Source: an uncultured Lactobacillus sp.
GTDB lineage: Bacteria; Bacillota; Bacilli; Lactobacillales; Lactobacillaceae
DNA length: 64,000 nt
Direction: 5' to 3'
Assembly: GCA_937874185.1 (NCBI GenBank)
Contig: CALNAK010000022.1
Coordinates: 62,001-126,000 of the forward strand
The notes under the pieces: generated by a model
What the model was told of the DNA's origin: nothing
The model's database searches: none
What the model saw: the letters and a program-made list of their open reading frames with translations, nothing else
Position numbers and translations under genes: made by a program
In this document: one piece after another, positions 1 through 8,351 of the stretch
Layout: each line of letters begins with the position of its first letter
Position numbering within the stretch: the first letter of the stretch is position 1

Positions 1-313
1 ATTGGGCCAAATCTCTTCCGGTCACAATCCCTAGTTTAGCTGCCATGTATTGCAAAAGCATCGCAATCAAACTAGAAATCAAGATAACAGATAGCAATTT
101 GTATTTAAATTGAGCACCACCAGCGATTGATGTTACCCAGTTACCTGGATCCATGTAACCCACGGCGACTAATGCACCGGGACCACTATAGGCTAACAAT
201 GTTTTAAAGAAACCAGCATCAGTCGGAACTTCAACGGTGTCATTAATTTCTTCCAAGGAAGGGCCGTTAGCATAATGAATTAGGCCTTCGTGTTTTTTCT
301 CTTTTTCACTCAA
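1..313 (-). CDS. mntH: Nramp divalent metal cation transporter, N-terminal part
   Basis: Reading the minus strand from a TTG codon gives a protein beginning [18 protein letters not shown] and continuing through [19 protein letters not shown], the hallmark first membrane helix of Nramp transporters, which contains the DPGN metal-binding loop. Family members import Mn2+ (and Fe2+) with protons across the cytoplasmic membrane. About 104 codons are present; the rest lies beyond the window edge. The TTG start is chosen because an AAGGGGGAT ribosome site precedes it by about 8 bases and no in-frame ATG is nearby. Identification rests on the motif and is firm; the metal is inferred from the family. 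Confidence 0.93.
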   Translation of the reverse strand, partial: MSEKEKKHEGLIHYANGPSLEEINDTVEVPTDAGFFKTLLAYSGPGALVAVGYMDPGNWVTSIAGGAQFKYKLLSVILISSLIAMLLQYMAAKLGIVTGRDLAQ

Positions 314-625
314 GCTTATATCCCCCTTTTTTTAACTCAACATATAATATCATGTTAGAGAAGGTTTTTAAATACTGTAAACAAAATAATTAGGACGACT
401 TAACAAAAGAATTGTGTTAATAATTTAGTGAAAATATTTTATACAATTATTTTCATGCCAATGTGTTAATCTAAACAAATAAATATGTGTAAATGCTTAA
501 TATTTATCATATACACAGTTCATCTTCATGTATTTGTCACACCGATACGATACAATATAGGTGGTAAATGAATTTGAACTAATATATATACTTGGTTACA
601 ATTACTAGAAAAGGGATATAGTCAA
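314..625. other. Divergent AT-rich intergenic region
   Basis: This stretch separates the minus-strand metal transporter from a plus-strand membrane protein and must hold both promoters. It is very AT-rich, with several -10-like hexamers such as TACAAT and ATTATA. I see no clear paired -35/-10, terminator or palindromic metal-regulator operator in it. Confidence 0.5.
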
Positions 626-1093
626 ATGAGTGTAATACTAATAATAGTTGATATCATCTTTTTCCTTGGCGCAGCCTTCAATGTTTACTGGCAGTCCCAA
701 ATTGAAATAAGATCGATTTATAAAATATCGTCGTTGATTTTTGCGGCCTTCATTGGGGCTTGGTTGCTATTTTCACCAACAAACCAATTGTCATACATCA
801 TCATGGTGGCATTGTTTATGTTGCTTAACATTATGAATGGTGTTGGTGGTATTGGAACTAAGAAAATCGTCATCAATGGTTTTTACTCCGGAGTGTTGGA
901 CTACTCACAAGTAGTTCATGTAACGTTGATACCAATCGAAATCCCAGGTGGAAAATCCAAAGTGGCAGTCATCTTCAATACAAAGAGACCACAACAAGTT
1001 GAAATGAATTTTAATGTTTCATATAAAGAAATGCAGAAGTTTTTGGATAAGAAGTTGTCCAATGACGTGTCAGTTGAAGTCGGACAGATATAA
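626..1093 (+). CDS. Small membrane protein of unknown function
   Basis: 155 residues. Hydrophobic segments lie at roughly residues 2-20, 32-50 and 55-73, so three membrane helices are likely. A soluble C-terminal half follows (about residues 80-155) with alternating beta-type sequence, including a GGKSKVAVIFNTKRPQQ stretch, which could be a small cytoplasmic beta domain. I do not recognise the family. A plausible ribosome site (AAAGGGATA) precedes the ATG. The stop codon is followed at once by the first of three tandem structured repeats, so its transcript would carry them as a 3' end. Codon use looks like that of its neighbours. Confidence 0.72.
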   Translation: MSVILIIVDIIFFLGAAFNVYWQSQIEIRSIYKISSLIFAAFIGAWLLFSPTNQLSYIIMVALFMLLNIMNGVGGIGTKKIVINGFYSGVLDYSQVVHVTLIPIEIPGGKSKVAVIFNTKRPQQVEMNFNVSYKEMQKFLDKKLSNDVSVEVGQI

Positions 1094-1096
1094 TAA

Positions 1097-1217
1097 GAGA
1101 GCGGAGAACAATGGTTAGATTCTGAGCATTTGCCTAAGCTTGAGAATTGCACGCGAACTTGCGTGTGATTTTCAAGGTGTAGCAAAGCACAGGAATCTAT
1201 TGTTCGCAGCTCATTTC
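1097..1217 (+). repeat. Family A structured element, copy 1
   Basis: Begins GAGAGCGG four bases after the stop codon of the upstream gene and ends AGCTCATTT. Outer arms AACAAT/ATTGTT and AGATTC/GAATCT pair. An inner hairpin uses TTGCACGC with GCGTGTGAT. Same layout as the other A copies but with different, mutually compensated stem sequences. Confidence 0.85.
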
Positions 1218-1223
1218 AAATAA

Positions 1224-1344
1224 GAGAGCGCAGTAGACCGGGAATTTCCGAGCATTTGCAGGACTTCACGAATTATACGCGTACTTTGCGTATGATTTGG
1301 GAAGTCAGGCAAAGCGGAGTGAAATTGGTCTACGGAGCTCGTTT
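1224..1344 (+). repeat. Family A structured element, copy 2
   Basis: Tandem with copy 1 after a 6-base spacer. The outer stem is GTAGACC/GGTCTAC. The inner hairpin pairs GACTTC and TATACGC with GCGTATG and GAAGTC. Ends GAGCTCGTTT. Confidence 0.88.
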
Positions 1345-1351
1345 CAAATCA

Positions 1352-1474
1352 GAGAGCGCAACAAGGGTGGTCAGCCCACGAGGATTAGCAGGGCTTCACG
1401 AATTATACGCGTACTTTGCGTATGATTTGGGAAGTCAGGCTAACCGGAATGGGTTGCCCTTGTGGAGCTCGTTT
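1352..1474 (+). repeat. Family A structured element, copy 3
   Basis: Third member of the tandem array. The outer stem has changed to ACAAGGG/CCCTTGT while the inner hairpin is the same as in copy 2. The end is followed by AGGACG, also found after the copies at 30.9 and 61.7 kb. Confidence 0.88.
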
Positions 1475-1560
1475 AGGACGAACAAAATAAGCAACACAAC
1501 AAAAAATAATTGGGCTAAACTAATCCAGTTTTAACTCAACAAAAATGTTTTCAAACCAAA

Positions 1561-1599
1561 AAAGAATCATACTATTCACTTTAGGTATGATTCTTTTTT
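1561..1599 (+). terminator. Rho-independent terminator
   Basis: AGAATCATAC pairs with GTATGATTCT around an 11-base loop and is followed by a T run. A near copy with the same stem lies after the toxin remnant downstream. The stretch from the last repeat to the next gene holds nothing else I can name apart from the antitoxin promoter. Confidence 0.8.
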
Positions 1600-1772
1600 A
1601 TTATCCCCAATCCTGAATTAAAAATAGACCTTTTATTAGAAGAAGTCAGACTAAGATACCTGTGATTTTTGATAGAAACATAGTGAATAATAACTAAGTT
1701 TGATAAGTCTATGTATTCACGAATATCATGCTATAACTAGTATAGTAGAAATGAAATATGGAGGATAAATTT

Positions 1773-2024
1773 ATGAAAAAATATGTAAAAGCTCGAAAAC
1801 AGGGGAACTCCATAGTTGTAACAATTCCAAGTAACTTAGGTGTTACACCTGGAACTAAGTATAAAGTTGAGAAAAGAGATAATGGAGAAATAATTTTTAA
1901 ACCTTCAAAAAAGATTGTAAACAGTTTAGACAAATTATTTGAGGATTGGCACGGCAGCTATCAGAGTACAACAGATCTAAATGATTGGGAAAACATAAAA
2001 CCAGTAGGGGAAGAAATATGGTAG
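1773..2024 (+). CDS. AbrB/MazE-type antitoxin (PemI-like)
   Basis: 83 residues. The N-terminal half, MKKYVKARKQGNSIVVTIP with the following GVTPGTKYKVEK, is a SpoVT-AbrB swapped-hairpin DNA-binding domain. The acidic, aromatic C-terminal tail (about residues 50-83, FEDWHGSYQ, DLNDWEN) is typical of MazE/PemI antitoxins, which wrap around a MazF/PemK ribonuclease. The ATG is chosen because GGAGG lies 8 bases upstream; the earlier in-frame ATG overlaps that site. The last codons overlap the start codon of the toxin remnant, the usual antitoxin-toxin coupling. Because the toxin is deleted, this antitoxin appears orphaned and may now act only as a repressor of its own promoter or against homologous toxins. 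Confidence 0.85.
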   Translation: MKKYVKARKQGNSIVVTIPSNLGVTPGTKYKVEKRDNGEIIFKPSKKIVNSLDKLFEDWHGSYQSTTDLNDWENIKPVGEEIW

Positions 2025-2132
2025 GCAAATCTAAAGAATATTGAGCAATTAAAATCTTTCGATTACGTACGCCGTGATTGGCAGTATGTAGAACAATTAC
2101 CCACGTATTTGATAGAAAAAATTCAAAAAAGT
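2018..2132 (+). pseudogene. Remnant of a PemK/MazF-type toxin gene
   Basis: An ATG overlaps the antitoxin stop (ATGGTAG) and opens MVGKSKEY before an immediate stop. One frame over, the sequence continues NIEQLKSFDYVRRDWQYVEQ and then LPTYLIEKIQKS, which resembles the C-terminal end of PemK-family endoribonucleases. The two pieces fit a toxin gene whose middle (most of a roughly 110-residue protein, including the catalytic core) has been removed. The remnant runs directly into the 3' end of a family A repeat. The toxin assignment rests on the overlap with the antitoxin and the short C-terminal match, so it is probable rather than certain. Confidence 0.65.
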
Positions 2133-2151
2133 TGGTCTACAAAGCTCGTTC
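2131..2151 (+). repeat. Family A element, 3' end fragment
   Basis: GTTGGTCTAC followed by AAAGCTCGTT matches the right end of family A copy 2 (TTGGTCTACGGAGCTCGTTT). The rest of the element is missing, so it is a truncated copy joined to the toxin remnant. Confidence 0.6.
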
Positions 2152-2165
2152 AAGATAAACAAACC

Positions 2166-2206
2166 AAAAAGGAATCATACTAAACAAAAATGTATGATTC
2201 TTTTTA
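2166..2206 (+). terminator. Rho-independent terminator, near copy of the one at 1561
   Basis: GAATCATAC pairs with GTATGATTC and a T run follows. Both this and the upstream terminator are preceded by AAACCAAAAA, so the flank and stem are duplicated around the antitoxin locus. Confidence 0.78.
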
Positions 2207-2359
2207 TTACCCTCATTTATAAATTAGAAAAGCGTTAATAATGTATATTGATATTTAATCATATCAGGAGTAACGTTTAAAAATAAATAAGTAACACTTG
2301 ATATGTAAGTGAAACCAAACATTATAATAATCTAATTTGATTAAATGGGGGTAACGAAA

Positions 2360-3604
2360 ATGCAATCAATCATAAAAAATAAAGCAGTATTGACTTTAAC
2401 ATCGGCCAACGTCGCTGAAACTTTCGGCGTAAGTATATTCAATATTATTTTGTTAACATACGCTAAGAGTTTTCCTAATTCGACAATTATGGTATCAATC
2501 GTTTCAGTGGCAACAGTTATACCAGGTGTCTTTGGATTCCTAGCAGGTCGGATGGCTGATTCATCTTTGAATAAGAGTCGCTACTTAATTATTGCCAAAC
2601 TGGCTCAGGCAGTGATGTACATCATTTTAGGTTTAGTGATAACTCGAAAGACGGCATTTATCTTCTTTATTGTTGTACTGGTCAATGTCTTATCAGATTT
2701 CTTAGGGAATTATAGTAGCGATTTGCGGTTGCCTATTATTAAAAATAAGGTTGGGGATGATGATCGACAACAAGTTATCGGACTTAACCAAAGTATCTCC
2801 GCACTTTTAGCACCAATTGGGCAATCATTGGGAATTGCTATTATCGGAATAACACATGATTATGCTCTGGCTGGATTTATTAACGCGATAACTTTTTTAA
2901 TTGCAGCAATCATTTTATATTATGGAAGAAATAGAATCGATATTCCTTTAAACCATCGAGAAAAGAAGGCCGTTCAAGATAAGAAGAATCTTCTGAAAAA
3001 GACCATGGGGATATTGGGGCAATCGACTGGTATTAATGTAATGCAATTATTGGTCACAGTTCTTTTAGTCAATGGAGTTGGTGCCAGTATGGATGCGTTA
3101 GTTAATTTATTTTTATTGAATCATGAACATTTAACCTTTATGCCTTTTAGTGTCGAGATTCTAGTAGTTAATATTCTCTACATTTTAGGAATGGTCAGCG
3201 GTAGTATTTCAAAAATTTCTATCATTGATAAATTGTCTTTCAAGGCAACTATGGGGGCAACGATTATTTTGATGATATTGTTATTCGCCAATTTTGTGAT
3301 GACGGCAAACTATTGGATTCTGGTTGTAATGATGTTTCTGACATCTTTTGGTTTGGCAAAAATCAATCCCAAAATCATGGCTGAAATCATGAAAATGGCA
3401 GACGATGATATGATTGGTACCGTGTCAGGTACCTTAGAATCATTAGTTTCGGTAACAATTCCTATCGGTAGTATTGGTTTGGTATTACTGTACAATGTTG
3501 TTTCTCCGGCATCGTCTTACTACACTTCAATTGGACTATTGTTAATTAGTTTATTGGTTCTTGTAACTAATAAAGACAGTAAAAAAGGAAACTCAGAGAA
3601 TTAA
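2360..3604 (+). CDS. Major facilitator superfamily (MFS) transporter, probable drug/efflux type
   Basis: 414 residues from the chosen ATG, which has GGGGGTAAC 8 bases upstream. About ten to twelve hydrophobic segments span the protein. The loop after the second helix has FLAGRMADSSLNKSR, the MFS signature loop (G-x-x-x-D-x-x-x-R/K), and a charged central loop (RNRIDIPLNHREKKA) separates two six-helix halves. The layout resembles the MFS_1/MFS_3 efflux proteins of lactobacilli, which expel small hydrophobic compounds using the proton gradient. The substrate cannot be told from sequence. It is a single-gene unit ending in a strong bidirectional hairpin, with no regulator gene beside it. Confidence 0.88.
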   Translation: MQSIIKNKAVLTLTSANVAETFGVSIFNIILLTYAKSFPNSTIMVSIVSVATVIPGVFGFLAGRMADSSLNKSRYLIIAKLAQAVMYIILGLVITRKTAFIFFIVVLVNVLSDFLGNYSSDLRLPIIKNKVGDDDRQQVIGLNQSISALLAPIGQSLGIAIIGITHDYALAGFINAITFLIAAIILYYGRNRIDIPLNHREKKAVQDKKNLLKKTMGILGQSTGINVMQLLVTVLLVNGVGASMDALVNLFLLNHEHLTFMPFSVEILVVNILYILGMVSGSISKISIIDKLSFKATMGATIILMILLFANFVMTANYWILVVMMFLTSFGLAKINPKIMAEIMKMADDDMIGTVSGTLESLVSVTIPIGSIGLVLLYNVVSPASSYYTSIGLLLISLLVLVTNKDSKKGNSEN

Positions 3605-3622
3605 TCTTGAGTTTCCTTTTTT
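3583..3622. terminator. Bidirectional terminator between convergent genes
   Basis: AAAGGAAACTCAGAG pairs with CTTGAGTTTCCTTTTTT. The left arm lies inside the last codons of the MFS gene, and the hairpin also ends the minus-strand immunity gene. Confidence 0.85.
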
Positions 3623-3626
3623 GTCA

Positions 3627-3923
3627 TTAGTAACCATAATATATATTTGATAATGCGTTTAGTTTTGATAGTTTACTTGATTGACTTTCTGACAAAGAGA
3701 TACCATTCTTTACATTTGCATTTGAAACAGCAATATTCATGCGACTCAAGATATATGGAATAGAAGATTCCTGCTTTTCCAATTCATCTTTGTAGGAAAT
3801 TAGTACTTCTTGTAATGGTGCTGTTTTTGGATCATTTTCTAAGTCTGTTAATAATTCCGTAATAATAGTAATTGCTTCTTTTCCGCGGTCAGTTCCGCCA
3901 GAAAACCACTTCATTTTTGCCAT
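3627..3923 (-). CDS. Bacteriocin immunity protein, EntA_Immun-like
   Basis: 98 residues, predicted all-helical. The central and C-terminal parts, with DELEKQESSIPYILSRMNIA and a terminal SNIYYGY, match the enterocin A/pediocin immunity family (four-helix bundles that stay in the cytosol and block pore formation through the mannose-PTS receptor by class IIa bacteriocins). No bacteriocin precursor with a double-glycine leader, transporter or histidine kinase lies nearby, so this is a lone immunity gene. It could protect against bacteriocins of competitors. Its ATG has a GGGGAAA ribosome site. It shares a terminator with the convergent MFS gene. Confidence 0.82.
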   Translation of the reverse strand: MAKMKWFSGGTDRGKEAITIITELLTDLENDPKTAPLQEVLISYKDELEKQESSIPYILSRMNIAVSNANVKNGISLSESQSSKLSKLNALSNIYYGY

Positions 3924-3987
3924 AGATATTTTCCCCCTATGATCGTATTATATTCCTACATATATATAAAATCGAATCGCCTAAACC

Positions 3988-4031
3988 AAAAAATCACTCT
4001 ATGGATTTATTCCATAAAGTGATTTTTTTAT
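3988..4031 (-). terminator. Terminator of the amino-acid permease
   Basis: AAAAAATCACTCTATGGA pairs with TCCATAAAGTGATTTTTTT around a 5-base loop, just past the permease stop codon on the minus strand. Confidence 0.82.
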
Positions 4032-4038
4032 AGTAATT

Positions 4039-5484
4039 TTAATTTAATTCACGTTGTTGCTCTCGTTTACGTAACCATGGCATAACGAAGCCTAGTCCGA
4101 ATAACACAATAACGGTAATGAAGTTTAATAGTAATTGATGATTGAAAGCACCGGTACCAAACTTAGCTTCTTGAGGGATGAATCCCAAAGTAGCACAGAC
4201 GAAGGTAAAGGCAAGACACCAGCCACCAACGATTAAAGCACCTGTTCTGCTTTTGATAAAGGTGTAGTCAGAATGGAATTTATCTTGTTGCCAACGCATT
4301 GCTACGAAAGCGAAGAAAACCCAACAAGTCTTATATGGTGAGATGATTCCATTGATGTTTAATAACCAATTATAAATTGTATTGATATTTGGTAATGTAC
4401 CAGTTAATAACAATAGGAACAAACTTAAAGCTGTCGTCATAGTGTAACTATGGATTGGACGGCCTTTTTTATTGGTCTTTGTGAGCCATTTTGGCATGAA
4501 TTTATCGGCAACGTCACCGGCAAAAACACGACTTGATGCATCAAGTAAAACGGCTAGTTGTGCCATCATGAAGATAGCTTGCACGACCGCAAAGATGTAC
4601 ATCAATAATTTACCAACACCTAAACTGTTACCTAACAATTGGAAGGCATAGTAGGGACCATTCATCTTGAAATCATGTGGGATGTGGTTGGCATTAAAGA
4701 ACATTGCTAAGGCCAATGTACCAAAGATAGTTAAGAAACCAGTCATGATAGCAAGTAACCACATAGCTTTTGGAAATTCGTGCTTTGGATCACGCATCTG
4801 AACGACATAAGGAGCAGCCAATTCAGCACCAGACATGGCGAAAATCAAAAGTCCGGTCGTTGAGAAATATTTCAAACTAAAACTAGGTTTGAAAGCTCCC
4901 CAATTAAATGGTTGTGTAGCGATATGGTGACCATGTAAGACGGCATATCCTGCTAAAAGAACGAATAAGAAGGACATGATGAACATTGCGCCACCACCAA
5001 TGAGTGACAGTATTTCGAGTGAATTCTTGATAACATTTTCTAAAAGAATAAAGACTAAAATAATAATGAAAGTTAGAATACCAAACCAGAAGGTCGACAT
5101 TCTTTTATCAAGCGTATTATTTCCTAAGAACATCCAACTGAATGAAACGATAACTGAGTTAGAAACATCGACGATATATGGCACACTTTGGACCCAATAC
5201 ATCCATGAAGTCCAGTAACCTAAGGTATCGTTACTACTGTGGCGTACCCAAGATGCTAGTCCACCGGCTTGATTGTCGAACGTTAAACTCATTTGACTTG
5301 AAATCAATGCGTAAGGAATAACGTAAGAGAATAGTAGGAAAATCCATGAGATAACCACGGATAGTCCCTGATTTTGAAATGGATAGAAGATATTTTCAAA
5401 ACTGATGATGGTAACGAAATCGATCAAAGCGATAACTTGCCATTTCATATAATGTTTATTTGGTGTTGGTTCGAGTGTTTCCAA
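4039..5484 (-). CDS. APC-superfamily amino-acid permease, probable amino acid/amine antiporter
   Basis: 481 residues with about twelve to fourteen hydrophobic segments. It has the APC fold features: an unwound first helix (FVTIISFENIFYP), a glycine-rich second region (NQAGGLASWV) and FAMSGAELAAPYV in the sixth helix. It is longer than PotE-type exchangers (about 440 residues) and closer in build to GadC/YjeM-like transporters. It starts with TTG, set by GGGGG 9 bases upstream. It is transcribed divergently from an ornithine-type decarboxylase 248 bases away, with matching AGGGGGAA leaders on both sides. I infer that it exchanges the decarboxylase substrate for its amine product, an acid-resistance and energy-yielding cycle. 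The actual substrate is not shown by the sequence. Confidence 0.8.
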   Translation of the reverse strand: METLEPTPNKHYMKWQVIALIDFVTIISFENIFYPFQNQGLSVVISWIFLLFSYVIPYALISSQMSLTFDNQAGGLASWVRHSSNDTLGYWTSWMYWVQSVPYIVDVSNSVIVSFSWMFLGNNTLDKRMSTFWFGILTFIIILVFILLENVIKNSLEILSLIGGGAMFIMSFLFVLLAGYAVLHGHHIATQPFNWGAFKPSFSLKYFSTTGLLIFAMSGAELAAPYVVQMRDPKHEFPKAMWLLAIMTGFLTIFGTLALAMFFNANHIPHDFKMNGPYYAFQLLGNSLGVGKLLMYIFAVVQAIFMMAQLAVLLDASSRVFAGDVADKFMPKWLTKTNKKGRPIHSYTMTTALSLFLLLLTGTLPNINTIYNWLLNINGIISPYKTCWVFFAFVAMRWQQDKFHSDYTFIKSRTGALIVGGWCLAFTFVCATLGFIPQEAKFGTGAFNHQLLLNFITVIVLFGLGFVMPWLRKREQQRELN

Positions 5485-5732
5485 TTTAAATTCCCCCTAA
5501 TATTAAAAGCTTGCTATAACAGGCTTTTAACGTTAGGCGGTTTTAAAGTAAGCAAAGAACTATTTAATTTCACTTTGTTAACTTCCCCAATACATATATA
5601 ATCAAAACGGTAATATCATTTTATAAAAAAGCTATATTGCATAATATATAAAATTGTCCTTTGTCATTGTAGAGAATAAATTATCATTTGCATAGTTTTT
5701 TTTGAAAATAATTAAAATAATAGGGGGAAATT
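5485..5732. promoter_or_regulatory. Divergent promoter region of permease and decarboxylase
   Basis: AT-rich region between two head-to-head genes that probably act together. Both start codons are preceded by the same ribosome-site context (TAGGGGGAAATT and TAGGGGGAATTT). A direct or inverted operator shared by both was not evident by eye. Confidence 0.45.
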
Positions 5733-7829
5733 ATGAACTTTCTGAAAATTGCCATCGGTAATGATGTGAGAAATCTCAATCTTGATGATTGGGAGACAGT
5801 TTCATTTTCTGCAAAATCTGATCCTGCAGAACTAGTCGCAATCGTATTAAATACACATGATGAAGCGGAAATAAAGACTGCCAAGAATCTGCAACAAACA
5901 TCAGGACTCGGCATTCCTATTATTAAAGTAAGCAGTGACAGCGATATAGAGGCCGTTAAGAAAACTATCGCTCAAAAGATAACTGCTTATCAAAATAAAA
6001 TGATTCCCGGTTTCCTAACTGATTTGATTAATTTCGCCGAAGATCGACCTGTTAGTTTCACCACGCCCGGACACCATAACGGTCAGTATTACGATAAACA
6101 TCCAGCCGGAGTAGTCTTTAACAGGTTTTTTGGTAAGAATCTAATGTACGCCGATACAAGTGATACGGTCGATGAATTAGGCGATACCATGACACATGGT
6201 GGAACTCCTTTGACGGCTGAACAAAAAGCCGCAGAAACTTATAACGCTGATAAAGTATATTTTTGTACGAATGGAACAACCAGTGCTAACTCGATTTGTG
6301 CGAGTGCCTTACTATCCGAAGATGACCTAGTGTTATTTGACCGTAATAATCACAAGTCGCTCTACAATAGTGCTTTGGTTATGAGTGGTGCTAAGCCAGT
6401 TTATATTCCCACTGATCGTAATCCGATGGGATTGATTGGTGAAATGAACCCAGAGGCTTTGGACGAAGCTAATATTCGAGCAGAAATTGCTAAAGTTGAT
6501 CCCGAAAAAGCTAAAGTAAAACGTCCTTTTAGATTGGCTATTCTACAATTGGAAACATATGATGGTGTCTTTTATGATGCTCAATGGATAATTGATAAAA
6601 TCGGTAAATTATGTGATTATATTTTATTCGATTGTGCTTGGGGCGGATTCGAACAATTTGTACCGATTATGAAACACTTGTCACCACTGTCACTCGAATA
6701 TGGTCCTGAGGATCCCGGAATCTTAGTGACACAATCTTTGCACAAACAACAAGCTGGTTTGGCTCAGACATCACAGATTTTGAAAAAGGATGCACATCTA
6801 AAGGGGCAAGCTCGATATGTTGATCATAAACATTTTAATAATGCTTATTTGAAATTTGTTACATCGAGTTATTCATATCCTATTTACGCTTCATTGACAG
6901 TTAATGCCTATTTGACTGCTGGTGAGGGCAATAAAAAGTGGTGGGATGAAACTTTACGTATGGGAATTGAATGGCGTAAGGAATTGTTAAAGAGGTCAAA
7001 ACTCTTCAGACCTTTAGTGCCAGATAACTTTTCTGATATTAGTACTGGCGAATTAGCCACTCAAAGTAAGTATTGGGATTTGAGTGCCAAAGATAATTGG
7101 CATGGATTCAAAGAGATTGCGGATGGTCAGGCAATGATTGATCCATTAAAAATAACCGTTATAACACCTGGAATTGATATTAGAAAAGCACAGTATCAAG
7201 ATTCCGGAATTCCTGGTCCGGTGGTAGCTGAATTCTTAATGGAAAAACGAATCATTCGTGCGAAGGATGATTTGAATTCACTATTATTCCTATTAACACC
7301 CGGTGATACAAAAGAAGAATTAGATATTTTATTGGATGCCTTTTTAGAATTTGAGAAGTTATACTTTGAAGATGTGCCATTAACAAAGGTATTACCTAGA
7401 TTGGCAGCACAATATCCTAAGCGTTATGCCGGTTATACTTTGAAACAATTGTGCCAAGAAATGCATAACTATTATCGTCAGAACAAGACTTTTACGCTAC
7501 AAAAGGAACTCTTTGCTAAACCCGATATGCAAGAATACACAATGACGCCTGCCAAGGCAGATCAGCTTTTCATGAAGAATCAAAGTGAATTGGTAAACTT
7601 GGAAGATATTAAAGGTCGTGTAGCAGTTGAAGGGGCTTTACCTTATCCTCCAGGCGTCTTTATTGTTGCTCCGGGTGAGAAATGGACTGATATAGATTTG
7701 AAGTATTTTGAAGTTTTAGTTGGAGCAATCGAGCAATTCCCTGGTTTTGTTCCGGAGATTCAAGGCGTTTATTGGGATAAGAATTCGGATGGAACGATTT
7801 CTGTTCAGGCTGAAGTATTGAAGCGGTAG
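5733..7829 (+). CDS. Biodegradative ornithine-type decarboxylase (PLP, group III)
   Basis: 698 residues, collinear with the inducible ornithine decarboxylase of Lactobacillus 30a (about 730). It has an N-terminal wing domain (residues 1-100), then TPGHHNGQYY near 112, PLP-stacking FDRNNHKS (H207), the pyridine-nitrogen aspartate in FDCAWGGFE (D300) and the Schiff-base lysine in SLHKQQAG (K338). The C-terminal domain ends with VEGALPYPPGVFIVAPGEKW. The enzyme removes CO2 from a basic amino acid, most likely ornithine giving putrescine, consuming a proton. Lysine or arginine cannot be excluded without modelling. The divergent APC permease would supply the exchange. A family C repeat follows the stop within 12 bases. 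Confidence 0.88.
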   Translation: MNFLKIAIGNDVRNLNLDDWETVSFSAKSDPAELVAIVLNTHDEAEIKTAKNLQQTSGLGIPIIKVSSDSDIEAVKKTIAQKITAYQNKMIPGFLTDLINFAEDRPVSFTTPGHHNGQYYDKHPAGVVFNRFFGKNLMYADTSDTVDELGDTMTHGGTPLTAEQKAAETYNADKVYFCTNGTTSANSICASALLSEDDLVLFDRNNHKSLYNSALVMSGAKPVYIPTDRNPMGLIGEMNPEALDEANIRAEIAKVDPEKAKVKRPFRLAILQLETYDGVFYDAQWIIDKIGKLCDYILFDCAWGGFEQFVPIMKHLSPLSLEYGPEDPGILVTQSLHKQQAGLAQTSQILKKDAHLKGQARYVDHKHFNNAYLKFVTSSYSYPIYASLTVNAYLTAGEGNKKWWDETLRMGIEWRKELLKRSKLFRPLVPDNFSDISTGELATQSKYWDLSAKDNWHGFKEIADGQAMIDPLKITVITPGIDIRKAQYQDSGIPGPVVAEFLMEKRIIRAKDDLNSLLFLLTPGDTKEELDILLDAFLEFEKLYFEDVPLTKVLPRLAAQYPKRYAGYTLKQLCQEMHNYYRQNKTFTLQKELFAKPDMQEYTMTPAKADQLFMKNQSELVNLEDIKGRVAVEGALPYPPGVFIVAPGEKWTDIDLKYFEVLVGAIEQFPGFVPEIQGVYWDKNSDGTISVQAEVLKR

Positions 7830-7837
7830 TATGTTTT

Positions 7838-8005
7838 GCCGTCGGAAGCTCCGCAATTTCGAGGTCTGGAACGCCATGGACGTCGTTTGAAACCAATTTA
7901 AAATTCAAAATTGTTTCCAAATCGAGTCTTATTCTAAGTCGGCAAAAATCGCCAACTAAGAATAATTTCATGGCTGAGACCTCGAATTGCTCCGCTTCCG
8001 ACTAT
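7838..8005 (-). repeat. Family C structured element, copy 1
   Basis: Roughly 165 bases bounded by GTCGGAAGC and its complement GCTTCCGAC. Read on the minus strand it aligns throughout with copy 2 at 46.5 kb. The penultimate stem is TCGAGG/CCTCGA here and TTAGAGG/CCTCTAA in copy 2, a compensated change. The rest of the gap to the next gene is AT-rich and carries a family B element. Confidence 0.82.
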
Positions 8006-8160
8006 ATGGATGTTGATTAATTGGTTCGTTTAAATTATTTATGATTAATGTTTTTAGATGATTTTAATATAGTTCTAAAATTTGAGTATAACGATGTAGA
8101 TTGATATTTACGTTTCAAATAAATATAGAAAAGACAGTAAAAAAGAAAAAACCACAAAAC

Positions 8161-8320
8161 TAGCCTGGAACAAAAATTGAAATTGGCTCAGTGGTGAAGT
8201 TTTTCTTAGCTGACGAAGTCAGGTTAGAAAAAGGCCGAGCTTGAAGACTATTGGCGAAGTCAATCGACTCCAAGTCGTGCCCACCACGTTCCAGCCAAAT
8301 TTCAATTTTTGTGGAAGGCG
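8161..8320 (+). repeat. Family B structured element, copy 1
   Basis: Bounded by CTGGAAC and GTTCCAG. The long outer arms ACAAAAATTGAAATT and AATTTCAATTTTTGT pair. An inner hairpin is TTTTTCTTAGCTGAC/GTCAGGTTAGAAAAA. The reverse copy at 46.2 kb keeps the interior nearly unchanged but alters both outer arms together. It lies immediately upstream of the next gene's ribosome site. Confidence 0.82.
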
Positions 8321-8351
8321 GCAATATACCACCAACAAAAGGAGAAAAATA

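Noticed and set aside
1256..1534. 92-codon open frame across the tandem repeats
   Set aside because: It runs through two family A elements, has no ribosome site, and the same peptide recurs wherever the element is present (similar frames at 30835-31032, 34610-34846, 61516-61701 and 61573-61809). It is a by-product of the repeat.
7660..7971. 103-codon minus-strand frame after the decarboxylase
   Set aside because: Half is antisense to the decarboxylase and half is family C repeat; no ribosome site or recognisable protein.
8241..8351. Extended N-terminus of the methionine gamma-lyase family gene
   Set aside because: The extra 37 codons lie in the family B element; the ATG at 8352 follows a good AAAGGAG site and matches the family start.
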